A DNA stretch of 64,000 nt from CAYWMY01 sp046352935 (GCA_046352935.1 JAXMGR010000005.1:62001-126000), one strand, 5' to 3'. Shown: positions 9,933 to 24,566, counted from the first letter of the stretch. The notes: a model not told the origin generated them from the letters alone. Program-made: numbers and translations.

Positions 9933-10224
9933 CGCCCATCTCCTCGCTCTGGAGACCCCTCGCAGCAACCCGGGACCGCCCCGGAGCAGACGCGCGCCAC
10001 CTCGGGCAGTTGCGCCGCCGAAGCCGCGGCTCCATCCCTCTGCTCAGGACTCTGTCCGAGTATTGCCCATGGCCAGACACGTTCAGCATGACGGACCGCA
10101 GCGGCATCCGTGATGCCCGAAGCAGCTTCCGGACCGTGCGGATCGCGGCATCGGGCCGGCCGTGGACCCCGACAGGCTGCGTGACGGGGACGCGCCCGGC
10201 AGGAACGCAACACGGAGACAAGAA
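9933..10224. other. Intergenic region upstream of phosphoketolase
   Basis: About 290 GC-rich bases lie between the rpoC terminator and the phosphoketolase start. I see no credible gene and no sigma70 promoter with both boxes close to consensus. Control of the downstream metabolic genes is therefore undetermined; a promoter should lie here because rpoC ends in a strong terminator. Confidence 0.5.
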
Positions 10225-10252
10225 GGGCCGGCACCCCTGCGGATGCCGGCCC
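10225..10252 (-). terminator. Intrinsic terminator after rpoC
   Basis: GGGCCGGCA (10225-10233) and TGCCGGCCC (10244-10252) form a perfect 9-bp stem with a ten-base loop. On the minus strand it is followed by TTCTTGTCTCC, a T-rich tail. It lies about 40 bases after the rpoC stop and should close the long ribosomal protein/RNA polymerase transcript. Confidence 0.85.
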
Positions 10253-10289
10253 CGGATCACCCCGTTCCACCGACCCGGATCGACCCGGA

Positions 10290-13200
10290 TTACTCGGCGC
10301 TGCTCTCGACGCTCTCCGCAGCACCTTCTTCGCCCTCGGGCAGGCCGCCACCGACGTCGAGGAAACCGCGGTGCGTGCCGCTTCCCATACGGGCGCGACG
10401 CTGGGCGTGGAACGAGAAACCCGTGCCGGCCGGGATCAGCCGGCCAACGATCACGTTCTCCTTCAATCCGCGCAGGTCGTCCTTGATGCCGCGGACCGCG
10501 GCATCCGTGAGCACGCGGGTGGTCTCCTGGAAGGAAGCCGCCGAGATGAACGAATCCGTCTGCAGCGATGCCTTGGTGATGCCGAGCAGCAGGGGCTCGA
10601 CGCTCGCCGGCGCCTTCTTCTCGGCCGCCATGCGGTCGTTGATCTCCAGCATGCGGGAACGTTCCAGCTGCTCCCCGCGCAGCAGGCCCGTCTCGCCCGC
10701 ATCGATCACTTCGACCTTGCGCAGCATCTGGCGGATGATGACTTCGATGTGCTTGTCGTTGATCTTGACGCCCTGGAGCCGGTACACGTCCTGGATCTCG
10801 CGCACGAGGTAGTTCGCCAGAGCCTCGACGCCCTGCAGTCGCAGGATGTCGTGGGGGTTCGGCTCACCTTCCGCGATGACCTCGCCACGCTCGACGTGCT
10901 CGCCCTCGAAGACATTGAGGTGTCGCCACTTCGGGATCAGTTCCTCGTAGCGGGCGTTGTCCTCGCCGGTGATGACCAGACGACGCTTGCCCTTGGTCTC
11001 CTTGCCGAAGCTGACCGTGCCGGAGACCTCGGCGAGGATCGCCGGCTCCTTGGGCTTGCGGGCCTCGAACAGGTCCGCGACGCGCGGCAGACCGCCCGTG
11101 ATGTCGCGGGTCTTGGACGACTCCTGCGGGATACGCGCGATGATGTCGCCGACCGATACCCTGGCACCGTCCTCCAGCGACACGATCGCACCAGGCGGCA
11201 GCGTGTAGACCGCCGGAATGTCCGTGTTGGCGAACGTCACTTCCTTGCCCTTGGCGTTGACCAGCTTGATGACCGGACGCAGTTCCTTGCCGCTCGCGCC
11301 GCGCTGCTTCGGATCGAGCACCACGATGCTCGCGAGTCCGGTGACCTCGTCCTCCTGCTTCTTGACGGTGACGTCGTCGAGGAAGTCCTGGAACTTCAGC
11401 AGGCCGTCCACCTCGGTGACGACCGGGTGCGTGTGCGGATCCCAGTTCGCCACGACCTGGCCCGGCACCACGCGGTCACCCTCGTTGGCGACGACCATCG
11501 CGCCGTAGGGAATCTTGTAGCGCTCCCGCTCGCGGCCGAACTCGTCGATGACGCCGAGCTCGCCGGAACGCGAGGTCGTCACGAGATGACCCTTCGCGTG
11601 GCGCACCGCCTTGACGTTGTGGAACCGCAGCGTGCCCTTGCCCTTGATCTCGACCGAGGAGACCGCGGCTGCGCGCGATGCGGCGCCGCCGATGTGGAAG
11701 GTACGCATGGTCAGCTGCGTGCCCGGCTCGCCGATCGACTGGGCGGCGATGACGCCCACCGCCTCGCCGATGTTGATGCGGTGACCGCGACCCAGGTCGC
11801 GGCCGTAGCACATCGAGCAGACCCCGTAGCGCGTCGCGCAGCTGATCGGCGAACGCACGATCACCTGATCGATGCCGTGCTGCTCCAGCCGCTGCACCCA
11901 CTGCTCGTCGATCAGCGTGCCGGCGGGCGCAAGCACGTCCCCGGAGGCCGGTTTCGGCACATCGACCGCGACGACACGACCCAGCACGCGCTCGCCGAGA
12001 CCCTCGACGACATCGCCACCCTCGACGATCGGCGTCATCATCACGCCGTTCCGGGTGCCGCAGTCGATCTCGGTCACGACGAGGTCCTGGGCCACGTCGA
12101 CGAGACGGCGCGTCAGGTATCCCGAGTTGGCGGTCTTGAGCGCCGTGTCCGCGAGACCCTTGCGGGCGCCGTGCGTCGAGATGAAGTACTGGAGGACGTT
12201 CAGGCCCTCGCGGAAGTTGGCCGTGATCGGCGTCTCGATGATCGAGCCGTCCGGCTTCGCCATCAGGCCGCGCATGCCGGCGAGCTGGCGGATCTGTGCC
12301 GCGCTGCCGCGCGCGCCCGAATCGGCCATCATGAAGATCGAGTTGAACGACTTCTGCCGGGTCTTCTGGCCGCGGTGGTCCACAGCCTCCTCGCTGCCCA
12401 GCTGCTCCATCATCGCCTTGCCGACCTGATCGTTCGTACGCGACCAGATGTCGACGACCTTGTTGTAGCGCTCGCCGAAGGTGACGAGACCGGACGCATA
12501 CTGGTCCTGGATCTCGCGCACGTCCTGCTCCGCCTCGGCCAGGATCTTCGCCTTCTGCGACGGGATCATCATGTCGTCGACGCCGATCGAGACGGCCGCA
12601 CGCGTCGCATACGAGAAGCCCGTGTACATCAGCTGGTCCGCGAAGACCACGGTCTGCTTGATGCCCAGCGTGCGGTAGCACACGTTGATCGTCGCGGAGA
12701 TGGTCTTCTTCGTCATGTCGCGGTTCACGACGTCGAACGAAAGACCCTTCGGCACGATCTCGAACAGCAGCGCGCGGCCGACGGTCGTGTCGACGACGCG
12801 CGTGCGAGCCTGCAGCGCGCCGTCCACGAGCACGTGCTCGCGAAGGCGCACCTTCACACGTGCGTGCAGATCGGCAGTACGCGTCTCGTAGGCGCGGTGC
12901 ACCTCGTGGAGGTCGGCGAACATCATGCCTTCGCCCCTCGCACCGACGCGTTCGCGCGTCATGTAGTACAGGCCGAGCACGACGTCCTGCGACGGCACGA
13001 TGATCGGATCACCGTTCGCGGGCGACAGGATGTTGTTCGACGACAGCATCAGCGCGCGCGCCTCCAGCTGCGCCTCGAGGGACAGCGGCACGTGCACCGC
13101 CATCTGGTCACCGTCGAAGTCGGCATTGAACGCCGTGCAGACCAGCGGATGCAGCTGGATCGCCTTGCCCTCGATGAGAACCGGCTCGAAAGCCTGGATG

Positions 13201-14498
13201 CCGAGGCGGTGCAGGGTGGGTGCACGGTTCAGCATCACCGGATGCTCGCGGATGACCTCTTCGAGGATGTCCCAGACCTCGGGCCCCTCGCGCTCCACGA
13301 GCCGCTTGGCGGCCTTGATCGTCGACGCGAGCCCGCGCAGCTGCAGCTTCTGGAAGATGAAGGGCTTGAAGAGCTCGAGGGCCATCTTCTTCGGCAGGCC
13401 GCACTGGTGCAGGCGCAGCCTCGGACCGACCACGATGACCGAACGGCCCGAGTAGTCGACGCGCTTGCCCAGCAGGTTCTGGCGGAACCGTCCCTGCTTG
13501 CCCTTGATCATGTCGGCGAGCGACTTGAGCGGACGCTTGTTGGTGCCGGTGATCGCGCGTCCGCGGCGACCGTTGTCGAGCAGCGCGTCGACGGATTCCT
13601 GCAACATGCGCTTCTCGTTGCGCACGATGATGTCCGGCGCGTTCAGCTCGAGCAGCCGGCGCAGGCGGTTGTTGCGGTTGATGACCCGGCGATAGAGGTC
13701 GTTCAGGTCCGACGTTGCGAACCGGCCGCCGTCCAGCGGCACGAGCGGCCGCAGATCCGGTGGCAGCACGGGCAGCACGGTCAGTACCATCCACTCGGGC
13801 TTGTTGCCGGACTCGACGAACGATTCGAGCAGCTTCAGGCGCTTGGACAGTCGCTTGATCTTGGTCTCCGAGGTGGTACCGGCCATGTCCTCGCGGACCT
13901 TCATGGTCTCCGATTCCAGGTCGATGCTCTTCAGCAGGGCCAGGATCGCCTCCGCGCCCATGCGCGCGTCGAACTCGTCGCCGTGCTGCTCGAGCGCCTC
14001 GAGATACATCTCGTTGGTGAGCAGCTGGCCACGCTCCAGCGCGGTCATGCCCGGATCGATGACCACGAAGGCCTCGAAGTAGAGCACACGCTCGAGGTCG
14101 CGCAGCGTCATGTCGACCATGAGCCCGATACGCGACGGCAGCGACTTGAGGAACCAGATGTGCGCCGTCGGGCTCGCCAGCTCGATGTGCCCCATGCGCT
14201 CGCGGCGCACCTTGGACTGCGTGACCTCGACGCCGCACTTCTCGCAGACGACGCCGCGGTGCTTCAGGCGCTTGTACTTGCCGCAGAGGCACTCGTAGTC
14301 CTTGACGGGCCCGAAGATCTTGGCGCAGAACAGGCCGTCGCGCTCCGGCTTGAACGTGCGGTAGTTGATCGTCTCCGGCTTCTTCACCTCGCCGTACGAC
14401 CAGGCGCGGATCATCTCCGGCGACGCCAGGCCGATGCGGATGGAGTCGAAGTTCTCGACCGGAGCCTGGGGCTTGAACATCTTCAGCAGATCTTTCAT
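10290..14498 (-). CDS. rpoC: RNA polymerase beta' subunit
   Basis: This is the catalytic large subunit that holds the active-site magnesium and the clamp. The 1402 residues match the gammaproteobacterial form (E. coli 1407). The N-terminal zinc site has cysteines at 70, 72, 85 and 88 (CLCG and CEKC). The active centre is NADFDGDQMAVHVPL near residue 460, and a second cysteine cluster, CATRYGVCSMCYGRDL, precedes GEAVGVIAAQSIGEPGTQLT (start of the trigger/bridge region). It begins 58 bases after rpoB and ends at a strong terminator. Confidence 0.99.
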   Translation of the reverse strand: MKDLLKMFKPQAPVENFDSIRIGLASPEMIRAWSYGEVKKPETINYRTFKPERDGLFCAKIFGPVKDYECLCGKYKRLKHRGVVCEKCGVEVTQSKVRRERMGHIELASPTAHIWFLKSLPSRIGLMVDMTLRDLERVLYFEAFVVIDPGMTALERGQLLTNEMYLEALEQHGDEFDARMGAEAILALLKSIDLESETMKVREDMAGTTSETKIKRLSKRLKLLESFVESGNKPEWMVLTVLPVLPPDLRPLVPLDGGRFATSDLNDLYRRVINRNNRLRRLLELNAPDIIVRNEKRMLQESVDALLDNGRRGRAITGTNKRPLKSLADMIKGKQGRFRQNLLGKRVDYSGRSVIVVGPRLRLHQCGLPKKMALELFKPFIFQKLQLRGLASTIKAAKRLVEREGPEVWDILEEVIREHPVMLNRAPTLHRLGIQAFEPVLIEGKAIQLHPLVCTAFNADFDGDQMAVHVPLSLEAQLEARALMLSSNNILSPANGDPIIVPSQDVVLGLYYMTRERVGARGEGMMFADLHEVHRAYETRTADLHARVKVRLREHVLVDGALQARTRVVDTTVGRALLFEIVPKGLSFDVVNRDMTKKTISATINVCYRTLGIKQTVVFADQLMYTGFSYATRAAVSIGVDDMMIPSQKAKILAEAEQDVREIQDQYASGLVTFGERYNKVVDIWSRTNDQVGKAMMEQLGSEEAVDHRGQKTRQKSFNSIFMMADSGARGSAAQIRQLAGMRGLMAKPDGSIIETPITANFREGLNVLQYFISTHGARKGLADTALKTANSGYLTRRLVDVAQDLVVTEIDCGTRNGVMMTPIVEGGDVVEGLGERVLGRVVAVDVPKPASGDVLAPAGTLIDEQWVQRLEQHGIDQVIVRSPISCATRYGVCSMCYGRDLGRGHRINIGEAVGVIAAQSIGEPGTQLTMRTFHIGGAASRAAAVSSVEIKGKGTLRFHNVKAVRHAKGHLVTTSRSGELGVIDEFGRERERYKIPYGAMVVANEGDRVVPGQVVANWDPHTHPVVTEVDGLLKFQDFLDDVTVKKQEDEVTGLASIVVLDPKQRGASGKELRPVIKLVNAKGKEVTFANTDIPAVYTLPPGAIVSLEDGARVSVGDIIARIPQESSKTRDITGGLPRVADLFEARKPKEPAILAEVSGTVSFGKETKGKRRLVITGEDNARYEELIPKWRHLNVFEGEHVERGEVIAEGEPNPHDILRLQGVEALANYLVREIQDVYRLQGVKINDKHIEVIIRQMLRKVEVIDAGETGLLRGEQLERSRMLEINDRMAAEKKAPASVEPLLLGITKASLQTDSFISAASFQETTRVLTDAAVRGIKDDLRGLKENVIVGRLIPAGTGFSFHAQRRARMGSGTHRGFLDVGGGLPEGEEGAAESVESSAE

Positions 14499-14556
14499 GT
14501 CGACACCTGTCCTTTCGACGGGTTGACCGGGAGTGGCGGAACCGGCTCTGGCCGGA

Positions 14557-18849
<4,293 letters not shown>

Positions 18850-19037
18850 CGGATCACCCTCTTATCTGGCGTCGCCGTACCCGGCGGGCGCGGCAGCGGA
18901 CCACGCCGGAGGCGCGGCCCTGAAAAAATTCCGAAGACGCCGAAACGCCGGCGGCGGATCCAGCGGCCTCCACGAAGGAGCCCGCTGGACCGCACCGGCG
19001 ATCGGAGCACCGGGCGCTGGCCCCGTGCATTGCGGTC
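18850..19037 (-). promoter_or_regulatory. rplL-rpoB intercistronic region with attenuator-like hairpins
   Basis: In this 188-base spacer TCCAGCGG (18959-18966) pairs with CCGCTGGA (18982-18989), extended inside by CTCC/GGAG. About 30 bases later on the minus strand a short CGCCG/CGGCG hairpin is followed by TCTTCGG and then AATTTTTTC (T-run opposite 18923-18928). In E. coli the same spacer holds a partial terminator and an RNase III site that lower rpoBC expression relative to rplJL. The layout suggests a similar role here. Confidence 0.5.
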
Positions 19038-19421
19038 TTACTTGACCTCGACGGTCGCGCCCGCTTCTTCCAGCTGCTTCTTGATCTTCTCGCTGTCCGC
19101 CTTGGACACGCCTTCCTTGACCGTGGACGGCACGCCCTCGACCAGGTCCTTCGCTTCCTTGAGGCCGAGGCCCGTGATCTCGCGGATGACCTTGATGACC
19201 ACAACCTTCTTGTCGGCCGGATAGGCCTTCATGGTCACGGTGAACTCGGTCTGCTCTTCAGCAGCCGGCGCCGCAGCGGCACCGGGACCCGCGGCAACCG
19301 CGGCAACCGGAGCGGCGGCGGTCACGCCGAACTTGTCTTCCATCATCTTGACGAGGTCGACGATCTCCATGACCGTCATGTTCGAGATCGCCTCGAGAAT
19401 TTCTTCCTTCGATGCAGCCAT
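19038..19421 (-). CDS. rplL: 50S ribosomal protein L7/L12
   Basis: It forms the mobile stalk dimers that recruit and activate translational GTPases. The 127-residue protein has the helical N-terminal dimerisation part (MAASKEEILEAISNM), an alanine/glycine/proline-rich hinge near residues 38-55 and the globular C-terminal domain (EFTVTM, then KVIREITGLGLKEAKDLVE). The ATG at 19421 has GGAG eight bases upstream; an ATG six bases earlier is too close to that site. It follows rplJ by 68 bases. Confidence 0.98.
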   Translation of the reverse strand: MAASKEEILEAISNMTVMEIVDLVKMMEDKFGVTAAAPVAAVAAGPGAAAAPAAEEQTEFTVTMKAYPADKKVVVIKVIREITGLGLKEAKDLVEGVPSTVKEGVSKADSEKIKKQLEEAGATVEVK

Positions 19422-19489
19422 TGTCATGTCTCCAGCAATGTTTCCGAGATTGAGTCAGTGATCGCGAGTGACGCGGCGTTGCCGCTGCG

Positions 19490-20020
19490 TCACGCAGCCG
19501 CCGATTTCTGGTCCTTGACCGCGGCGACCGTACGCACGAGCTTCGCGTGTGGCTCCGCGAGCGTCCGAACGAACTTCGAGATCGGCGCCTTGAGCACACC
19601 GAGCATCGTCGCCAGCGCCTGTTCGCGGGTCGGCAGGCTCGCAACCTTGTCCAGGTCCGCCGCGGACAGCATCTGACCGCCGAGGGACACCAGCGTCGGC
19701 ACGAGCTTGTCGTTGTCCTTCGCGAACGCCTTGACGATGCGCGCTCCCGCGCCCGGATCGTCCTTGGAGAACGCGAGGATCAGCGGGCCCTTCAGTGCGC
19801 CGGAAATGCACTCGAACTGCGTGCCGGCGACTGCCTTGCGAGCGAGCGTGTTCTTGACGACCCGCATGTAGACGCCCGACCCGCGCGCCTTGGCGCGCAG
19901 GGACGTCATCTGCGAGACGGACAGACCACGGTTCTCCGCGGCGACCACCGACAGCGCGCTACTCGCCACGGCGGCAACCTCGTCGACCAGCGCCTTCTTG
20001 TCATCCAGCGTAAGTGGCAT
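19490..20020 (-). CDS. rplJ: 50S ribosomal protein L10
   Basis: L10 anchors the L7/L12 dimers to 23S rRNA at the stalk base and represses its own operon by binding the leader RNA. The 176 residues begin MPLTLDDKKALVDEV and include NRGLSVSQMTSLR and VVKNTLARKAV. An AGGAGGATTC ribosome binding site directly precedes the ATG at 20020. The open frame extends 41 codons upstream into the leader, but these lack family similarity. A recognisable L10 leader lies upstream. Confidence 0.98.
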   Translation of the reverse strand: MPLTLDDKKALVDEVAAVASSALSVVAAENRGLSVSQMTSLRAKARGSGVYMRVVKNTLARKAVAGTQFECISGALKGPLILAFSKDDPGAGARIVKAFAKDNDKLVPTLVSLGGQMLSAADLDKVASLPTREQALATMLGVLKAPISKFVRTLAEPHAKLVRTVAAVKDQKSAAA

Positions 20021-20159
20021 GAATCCTCCTGAGAGAAGATCAACCCGGACGCACCGCGAACGGTACGTCCACCCTTGCGGCCCCGCGGGGATGGAACCCG
20101 CCGGGGCGCTGCGTACGCGTCGCGCCGGAGCGCGGTGCGACACGCGTGATGGTGACCTT

Positions 20160-20250
20160 CACCAGCGAGACACTGACTCGGGTGACACCATCTGCGCAGG
20201 CGACCATTGAGGGGCCACGCCCCGCCTGCGGTCTTAGATGGTCCGGCGTC
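20160..20250 (-). promoter_or_regulatory. L10 leader (rplJ-rplL autoregulatory RNA)
   Basis: The minus strand reads AAGACCGCAGGCG (opposite 20236-20224), a variable hairpin with GGGGC, and then CGCCTGCGCAGATGGTG (opposite 20202-20186). The paired GCAGGCG/CGCCTGC, with AGACC on one side and CAGATGGTG on the other, matches the conserved core of the proteobacterial rplJ leader, where L10-L7/L12 binds a kink-turn. It lies in the 263-base rplA-rplJ spacer, the expected position. Confidence 0.8.
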
Positions 20251-20283
20251 CGGAAAGGGACACCGGCCCTTCCATCGATCCTC

Positions 20284-20979
20284 TCAAAGTCCCAGCGTCG
20301 CGCGATCGACGGCGACACCCGGGCCCATCGTCGACGACACCGTGACCTTCTGAATGTAGACGCCCTTCGACGTCGACGGCTTGACCTTCTGCAGGTCCGC
20401 GAGCAGCGCACCCAGGTTCTCGCGCAGCTTGCCGGACTCGAAGCTAGCCTTGCCGATCGTGCAATGAACGATGCCGGCCTTGTCGCAGCGGTAGCGGACC
20501 TGGCCAGCCTTGGCATTCTTCACGGCGCCGGCCACGTCGGGTGACACGGTGCCGACCTTCGGGTTGGGCATCAGTCCGCGAGGGCCGAGGATCTGGCCCA
20601 ACGCGCCGACGACGCGCATGGCATCCGGGCTCGCGATCACGACGTCGAAGTCGATCTGGCCGCCCTTGACGCGCTCGGCAAGGTCTTCCATGCCGACGAT
20701 GTCAGCGCCGGCGGCACGGGCCGCATCGGCGTTCTTGCCCTGCGTGAACACGGCGACGCGCACGCTCTTGCCGATGCCATGAGGCATCACGGTCGAGCCA
20801 CGCACCTGCTGGTCCGACTTGCTGGCGTCGATGCCGAGGTTGACGGCGACGTCGACAGCCTCGTCGAACCTGGCGTTCGCGAATTCCTTCACGAGCGACA
20901 GCGCTTCATCGACCGCGTACTGCCTGCCCGGGACCAGCCGCTCTTTCCACGGCTTCTGACGCTTGAATACGGCGGCCAT
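20284..20979 (-). CDS. rplA: 50S ribosomal protein L1
   Basis: L1 forms the mobile stalk beside the E site and helps release deacylated tRNA; in many bacteria it also represses rplK-rplA. The 231 residues contain the family block GPRGLMPNPKVGTV and the SSTMGPGVAVD end. The ATG abuts the rplK stop (TAA-ATG, no gap), with its AGG binding site inside the end of rplK, so translation is probably coupled. A 263-base leader follows before rplJ. Confidence 0.98.
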   Translation of the reverse strand: MAAVFKRQKPWKERLVPGRQYAVDEALSLVKEFANARFDEAVDVAVNLGIDASKSDQQVRGSTVMPHGIGKSVRVAVFTQGKNADAARAAGADIVGMEDLAERVKGGQIDFDVVIASPDAMRVVGALGQILGPRGLMPNPKVGTVSPDVAGAVKNAKAGQVRYRCDKAGIVHCTIGKASFESGKLRENLGALLADLQKVKPSTSKGVYIQKVTVSSTMGPGVAVDRATLGL

Positions 20980-21411
20980 TTACCTGCCCTCCACGTCGAC
21001 GCCCATGCTGCGGGCGCTGCCGGCGATGGTGTTGACGGCCGCATCGAGATCGGCGGCGGTCAGGTCCGGCATCTTGACTTTGGCGATGTCCTCGAGCTGC
21101 TTGCGCGAGATCTTGCCGACCTTCGCGGTGTTGGGAGTGCTCGAGCCCTTCGGGATGCCGAGCGCCTTGGCGATCAGCACCGACGCCGGCGGCGTCTTCA
21201 GGATGAACGTGAAGCTGCGGTCGCTGTAGACCGTGATCACGACCGGGGTCGGCAGGCCTTTCTCGAGGGTCTGCGTCGCAGCGTTGAACTGCTTGCAGAA
21301 CTCCATGATGTTGACGCCCTGCTGACCGAGCGCGGGTCCGACCGGCGGGCTGGGATTCGCCTGCCCGGCGGGGATCTGCAGCTTGATATAGCCTTGAACC
21401 TTCTTCGCCAC
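20980..21411 (-). CDS. rplK: 50S ribosomal protein L11
   Basis: L11 forms the GTPase-associated centre with 23S rRNA and is needed for RelA activation. The 143-residue sequence has the N-terminal switch region (KLQIPAGQANPSPPVGPALG, with flexible prolines) and the C-terminal rRNA-binding domain ending in AGSARSMGVDVEGR. Length and both ends match the family. The spacer to nusG is 101 bases and holds a strong hairpin; rplA follows without a gap. Confidence 0.98.
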   Translation of the reverse strand: MAKKVQGYIKLQIPAGQANPSPPVGPALGQQGVNIMEFCKQFNAATQTLEKGLPTPVVITVYSDRSFTFILKTPPASVLIAKALGIPKGSSTPNTAKVGKISRKQLEDIAKVKMPDLTAADLDAAVNTIAGSARSMGVDVEGR

Positions 21412-21483
21412 TGCTCACTCCTTCGGGTTCGAACGCCTCGCGGCTCCCCGATTCCCGCCACCCGCGCCATGCGGGCGGCGCCA

Positions 21484-21505
21484 CCGCGGCCGTTGCCGGC
21501 CGCGG
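21484..21505 (-). other. GC-rich hairpin between nusG and rplK
   Basis: CCGCGGCCG (21484-21492) and CGGCCGCGG (21497-21505) form a perfect 9-bp stem with a four-base loop, seven bases past the nusG stop. No T-run follows. It could be part of the rplK leader, where L1 autoregulation acts in E. coli, or a partial terminator. I could not match it to the known L1 site. Confidence 0.4.
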
Positions 21506-21512
21506 CTTCGAT

Positions 21513-22046
21513 TCACGCCTTCTCGACCTGCGAGAAGTCCAGTTCGACCGGCGTCGACCGTCCGAGGATCTGCACGGCCACCTGCAGCCGGCTCTTCTCG
21601 TAGTTGACGCTCTCGACGACGCCACTGAAGTCGTTGAACGGGCCGTCGGTCACGCGCACCACCTCGCCCGGCTCGAACAGCACCTTCGGCCGCGGCTTCT
21701 CGGCGCCTTCCTCGACGCGCCGCAGGATGGTCATCGCTTCCTTCTCGGTGATCGGCGCCGGCTTCTCCGGCGTGCCACCGATGAAGCCGAGCACCTTGGG
21801 CGTCTCCTTCACGAGGTGCCAAGTCTCGTCGTCCATCTCCATCTGTACGAGGACGTAGCCGGGGAAGAACTTTCGCTCGCTCTTCCGCTTTTGACCTTCA
21901 CGCATTTCGATGACTTCCTCGGTTGGAACGAGGATGTCGCCGAACCGCGTGTCCAGCTCGTGCAGCTTCACCCGGTCCTTGAGGGCCTGGGCCACCTTGT
22001 GCTCGAAATTCGAGTAGGCGTGGACGACGTACCAGCGCAGCGCCAC
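21513..22046 (-). CDS. nusG: Transcription elongation/antitermination factor NusG
   Basis: NusG bridges RNA polymerase with Rho or with the ribosome. The 177 residues have the NGN domain (RWYVVHAYSNFEHKVAQAL at the start, GYVLVQMEMDDETWHLVK in the middle) and a C-terminal KOW domain (FEPGEVVRVTDGPFNDFSG). The start is GTG, with GGAGG eleven bases upstream overlapping the end of secE. It lies six bases after secE, the usual conserved pair. Confidence 0.98.
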   Translation of the reverse strand: MALRWYVVHAYSNFEHKVAQALKDRVKLHELDTRFGDILVPTEEVIEMREGQKRKSERKFFPGYVLVQMEMDDETWHLVKETPKVLGFIGGTPEKPAPITEKEAMTILRRVEEGAEKPRPKVLFEPGEVVRVTDGPFNDFSGVVESVNYEKSRLQVAVQILGRSTPVELDFSQVEKA

Positions 22047-22052
22047 GATGCT

Positions 22053-22433
22053 TCAGCCTCCCTGTCCGAGGAGCTTTTCGGTGCCCCACGCCAACAGCCA
22101 GTCAACGACCCAGAAGAACAGACCGAGCGCGGCAACGAACGCGAACACGATGCCGGTGGTCTTCATCGTGCGCTCGCGGGTCTCCCAGACCATCTTGCGC
22201 AGCTCGACGCGCGAATCCAGCACGAACTGCCAGGCCTGCCGGCCGGGCGCGGACCATACGGCGAGCGCGAGTCCGGCAACGACACCCGCCACGAAAGCGA
22301 GGACCTTGACGACGGCAGGCAGATCGCCGAGCAGATAGAACGCAGCGATACCGCCGCCGACCGCCGCAGCGGCCAGCACGAGTTTCGCGATATCGAGGGC
22401 GCCGACGCCGCTCTCTTGTACCTGTTCGCTCAT
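22053..22433 (-). CDS. secE: Preprotein translocase subunit SecE
   Basis: SecE is the small inner-membrane clamp that stabilises SecY in the protein export channel. The 126 residues hold three hydrophobic segments (about 16-33, 39-58 and 93-115) and the essential amphipathic block before the last one, including RVELRKMVWETRERTM. The ATG at 22433 with AAGG upstream is preferred; an in-frame GTG eight codons earlier lacks a good site. Upstream is tRNA-Trp, 40 bases away, and nusG follows after six bases. Confidence 0.96.
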   Translation of the reverse strand: MSEQVQESGVGALDIAKLVLAAAAVGGGIAAFYLLGDLPAVVKVLAFVAGVVAGLALAVWSAPGRQAWQFVLDSRVELRKMVWETRERTMKTTGIVFAFVAALGLFFWVVDWLLAWGTEKLLGQGG

Positions 22434-22473
22434 CTGCGCCTTGTTGCCAGGAAACACGATCGACCCGGACCGG

Positions 22474-22549
22474 TGGCAGGGCAGGAGGGAATCGAACCCC
22501 CAACCTGCGGTTTTGGAGACCGCCGCTCTGCCAATTGAGCTACTGCCCT
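22474..22549 (-). tRNA. tRNA-Trp (anticodon CCA)
   Basis: The minus strand folds as a 76-base cloverleaf. The acceptor AGGGCAG pairs with CTGCCCT, the anticodon loop is CTCCAAA within GCGGT/ACCGC, and the TPsiC arm contains GGTTCGATTCC. CCA is encoded. Its place between tuf and secE is conserved in many gammaproteobacteria. Confidence 0.97.
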
Positions 22550-22762
22550 TCGCAAACGGCTGGCGTGGTGCCAGGGCGCCGTTCGATCGAACCTGCGAGC
22601 AGGTCGATCAACAGTGCCGAACCCTCGTTAACCGGTCGATCGTCGCGTCCCTCGATGTCCTTCGTGTCTGGTCCGTGTCGCGGGACCTTGCGATCCCCAG
22701 TACATTTCACAGCCGCCCCGGTCCGATCCTCGATCCGCAACGGGCGGAGCCTCGCTTCGTCC

Positions 22763-22804
22763 GGCCCCGTTCACGGACCGCTTGCGGTTCCGTGCAACGG
22801 GGCC
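22763..22804 (-). terminator. Hairpin downstream of tuf copy B
   Basis: This is the same long GC-rich stem-loop as after copy A (GGCCCCGTT with AACGGGGCC), about 28 bases beyond the tuf stop. No T-run follows on the minus strand. It may separate the tRNA-tuf transcript from the tRNA-Trp-secE transcript. Confidence 0.5.
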
Positions 22805-22832
22805 TACGGCACCGCAGTGCCGACGACTACCC

Positions 22833-24022
<1,190 letters not shown>

Positions 24023-24172
24023 GATCAGATCTCCAACGACTTTTCGATGTGCCTGCGGGCCCCTGCCCCGGCCGTGTTGTTACCGCGCCGCGCCCACCGG
24101 GCACGGCTACCGATGCATCCCCTGCGCGGAACTCCGCCGTTCCGCCGAGCGCCGCCCACCGACGGCATCAAC

Positions 24173-24248
24173 TGGAGCCCACGAGCGGGATTGAACCGCT
24201 GACCTCGTCCTTACCAAGGACGTGCTCTACCAACTGAGCTACGTGGGC
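24173..24248 (-). tRNA. tRNA-Thr (anticodon GGT)
   Basis: This is a 76-base cloverleaf. The acceptor GCCCACG pairs with CGTGGGC, the anticodon stem GTCCT/AGGAC encloses loop TTGGTAA, the TPsiC loop is GGTTCAATCC, and CCA is encoded. It is third in the Tyr-Gly-Thr-tuf group, the same order as E. coli tyrU-glyT-thrT-tufB. The 138 bases to the second tuf copy show nothing else. Confidence 0.97.
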
Positions 24249-24286
24249 CGAAACTCCTCTCTCCCCGACGCTCACCGGCCAGCCGA

Positions 24287-24360
<74 letters not shown>

Positions 24361-24435
24361 AGTTCTCGCCCCGCGACGGACAGAAGCTCCGAGGGCCGCC
24401 AATGGCCAAGCCACCTGGAACAGACCCGCAAAATC

Positions 24436-24521
24436 TGGTGGAGGGGGTAGGATTCGAACCTACGAAGGCATGAGCCAGCAGATTTACAGTCTGCCCCCGT
24501 TGGCCGCTTGGGTACCCCTCC
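24436..24521 (-). tRNA. tRNA-Tyr (anticodon GTA)
   Basis: This is an 86-base class II tRNA with a long variable arm. The acceptor GGAGGGG is at the 5' end, the anticodon stem GCAGA/TCTGC encloses loop CTGTAAA, the TPsiC arm contains GGTTCGAATCC, and CCA is encoded. It is first in the tRNA-tuf transcript, about ten bases from the predicted start. Confidence 0.97.
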
Positions 24522-24537
24522 GGCAAATGAGCCGCGT

Positions 24538-24566
24538 ATTCTCTGGACCGAGGCAGCCGCTGTCAA
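24538..24566 (-). promoter_or_regulatory. Sigma70 promoter of the tRNA-Tyr/Gly/Thr-tuf operon
   Basis: On the minus strand TTGACA (24566-24561) is followed after 17 bases by GAGAAT (24543-24538), a perfect -35 and a 4/6 match to -10. The GC-rich ACGCGGC just after -10 resembles the discriminator of stringently controlled stable-RNA promoters. Transcription should begin near 24531. The rest of 24522-24686 shows no gene. Confidence 0.8.
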
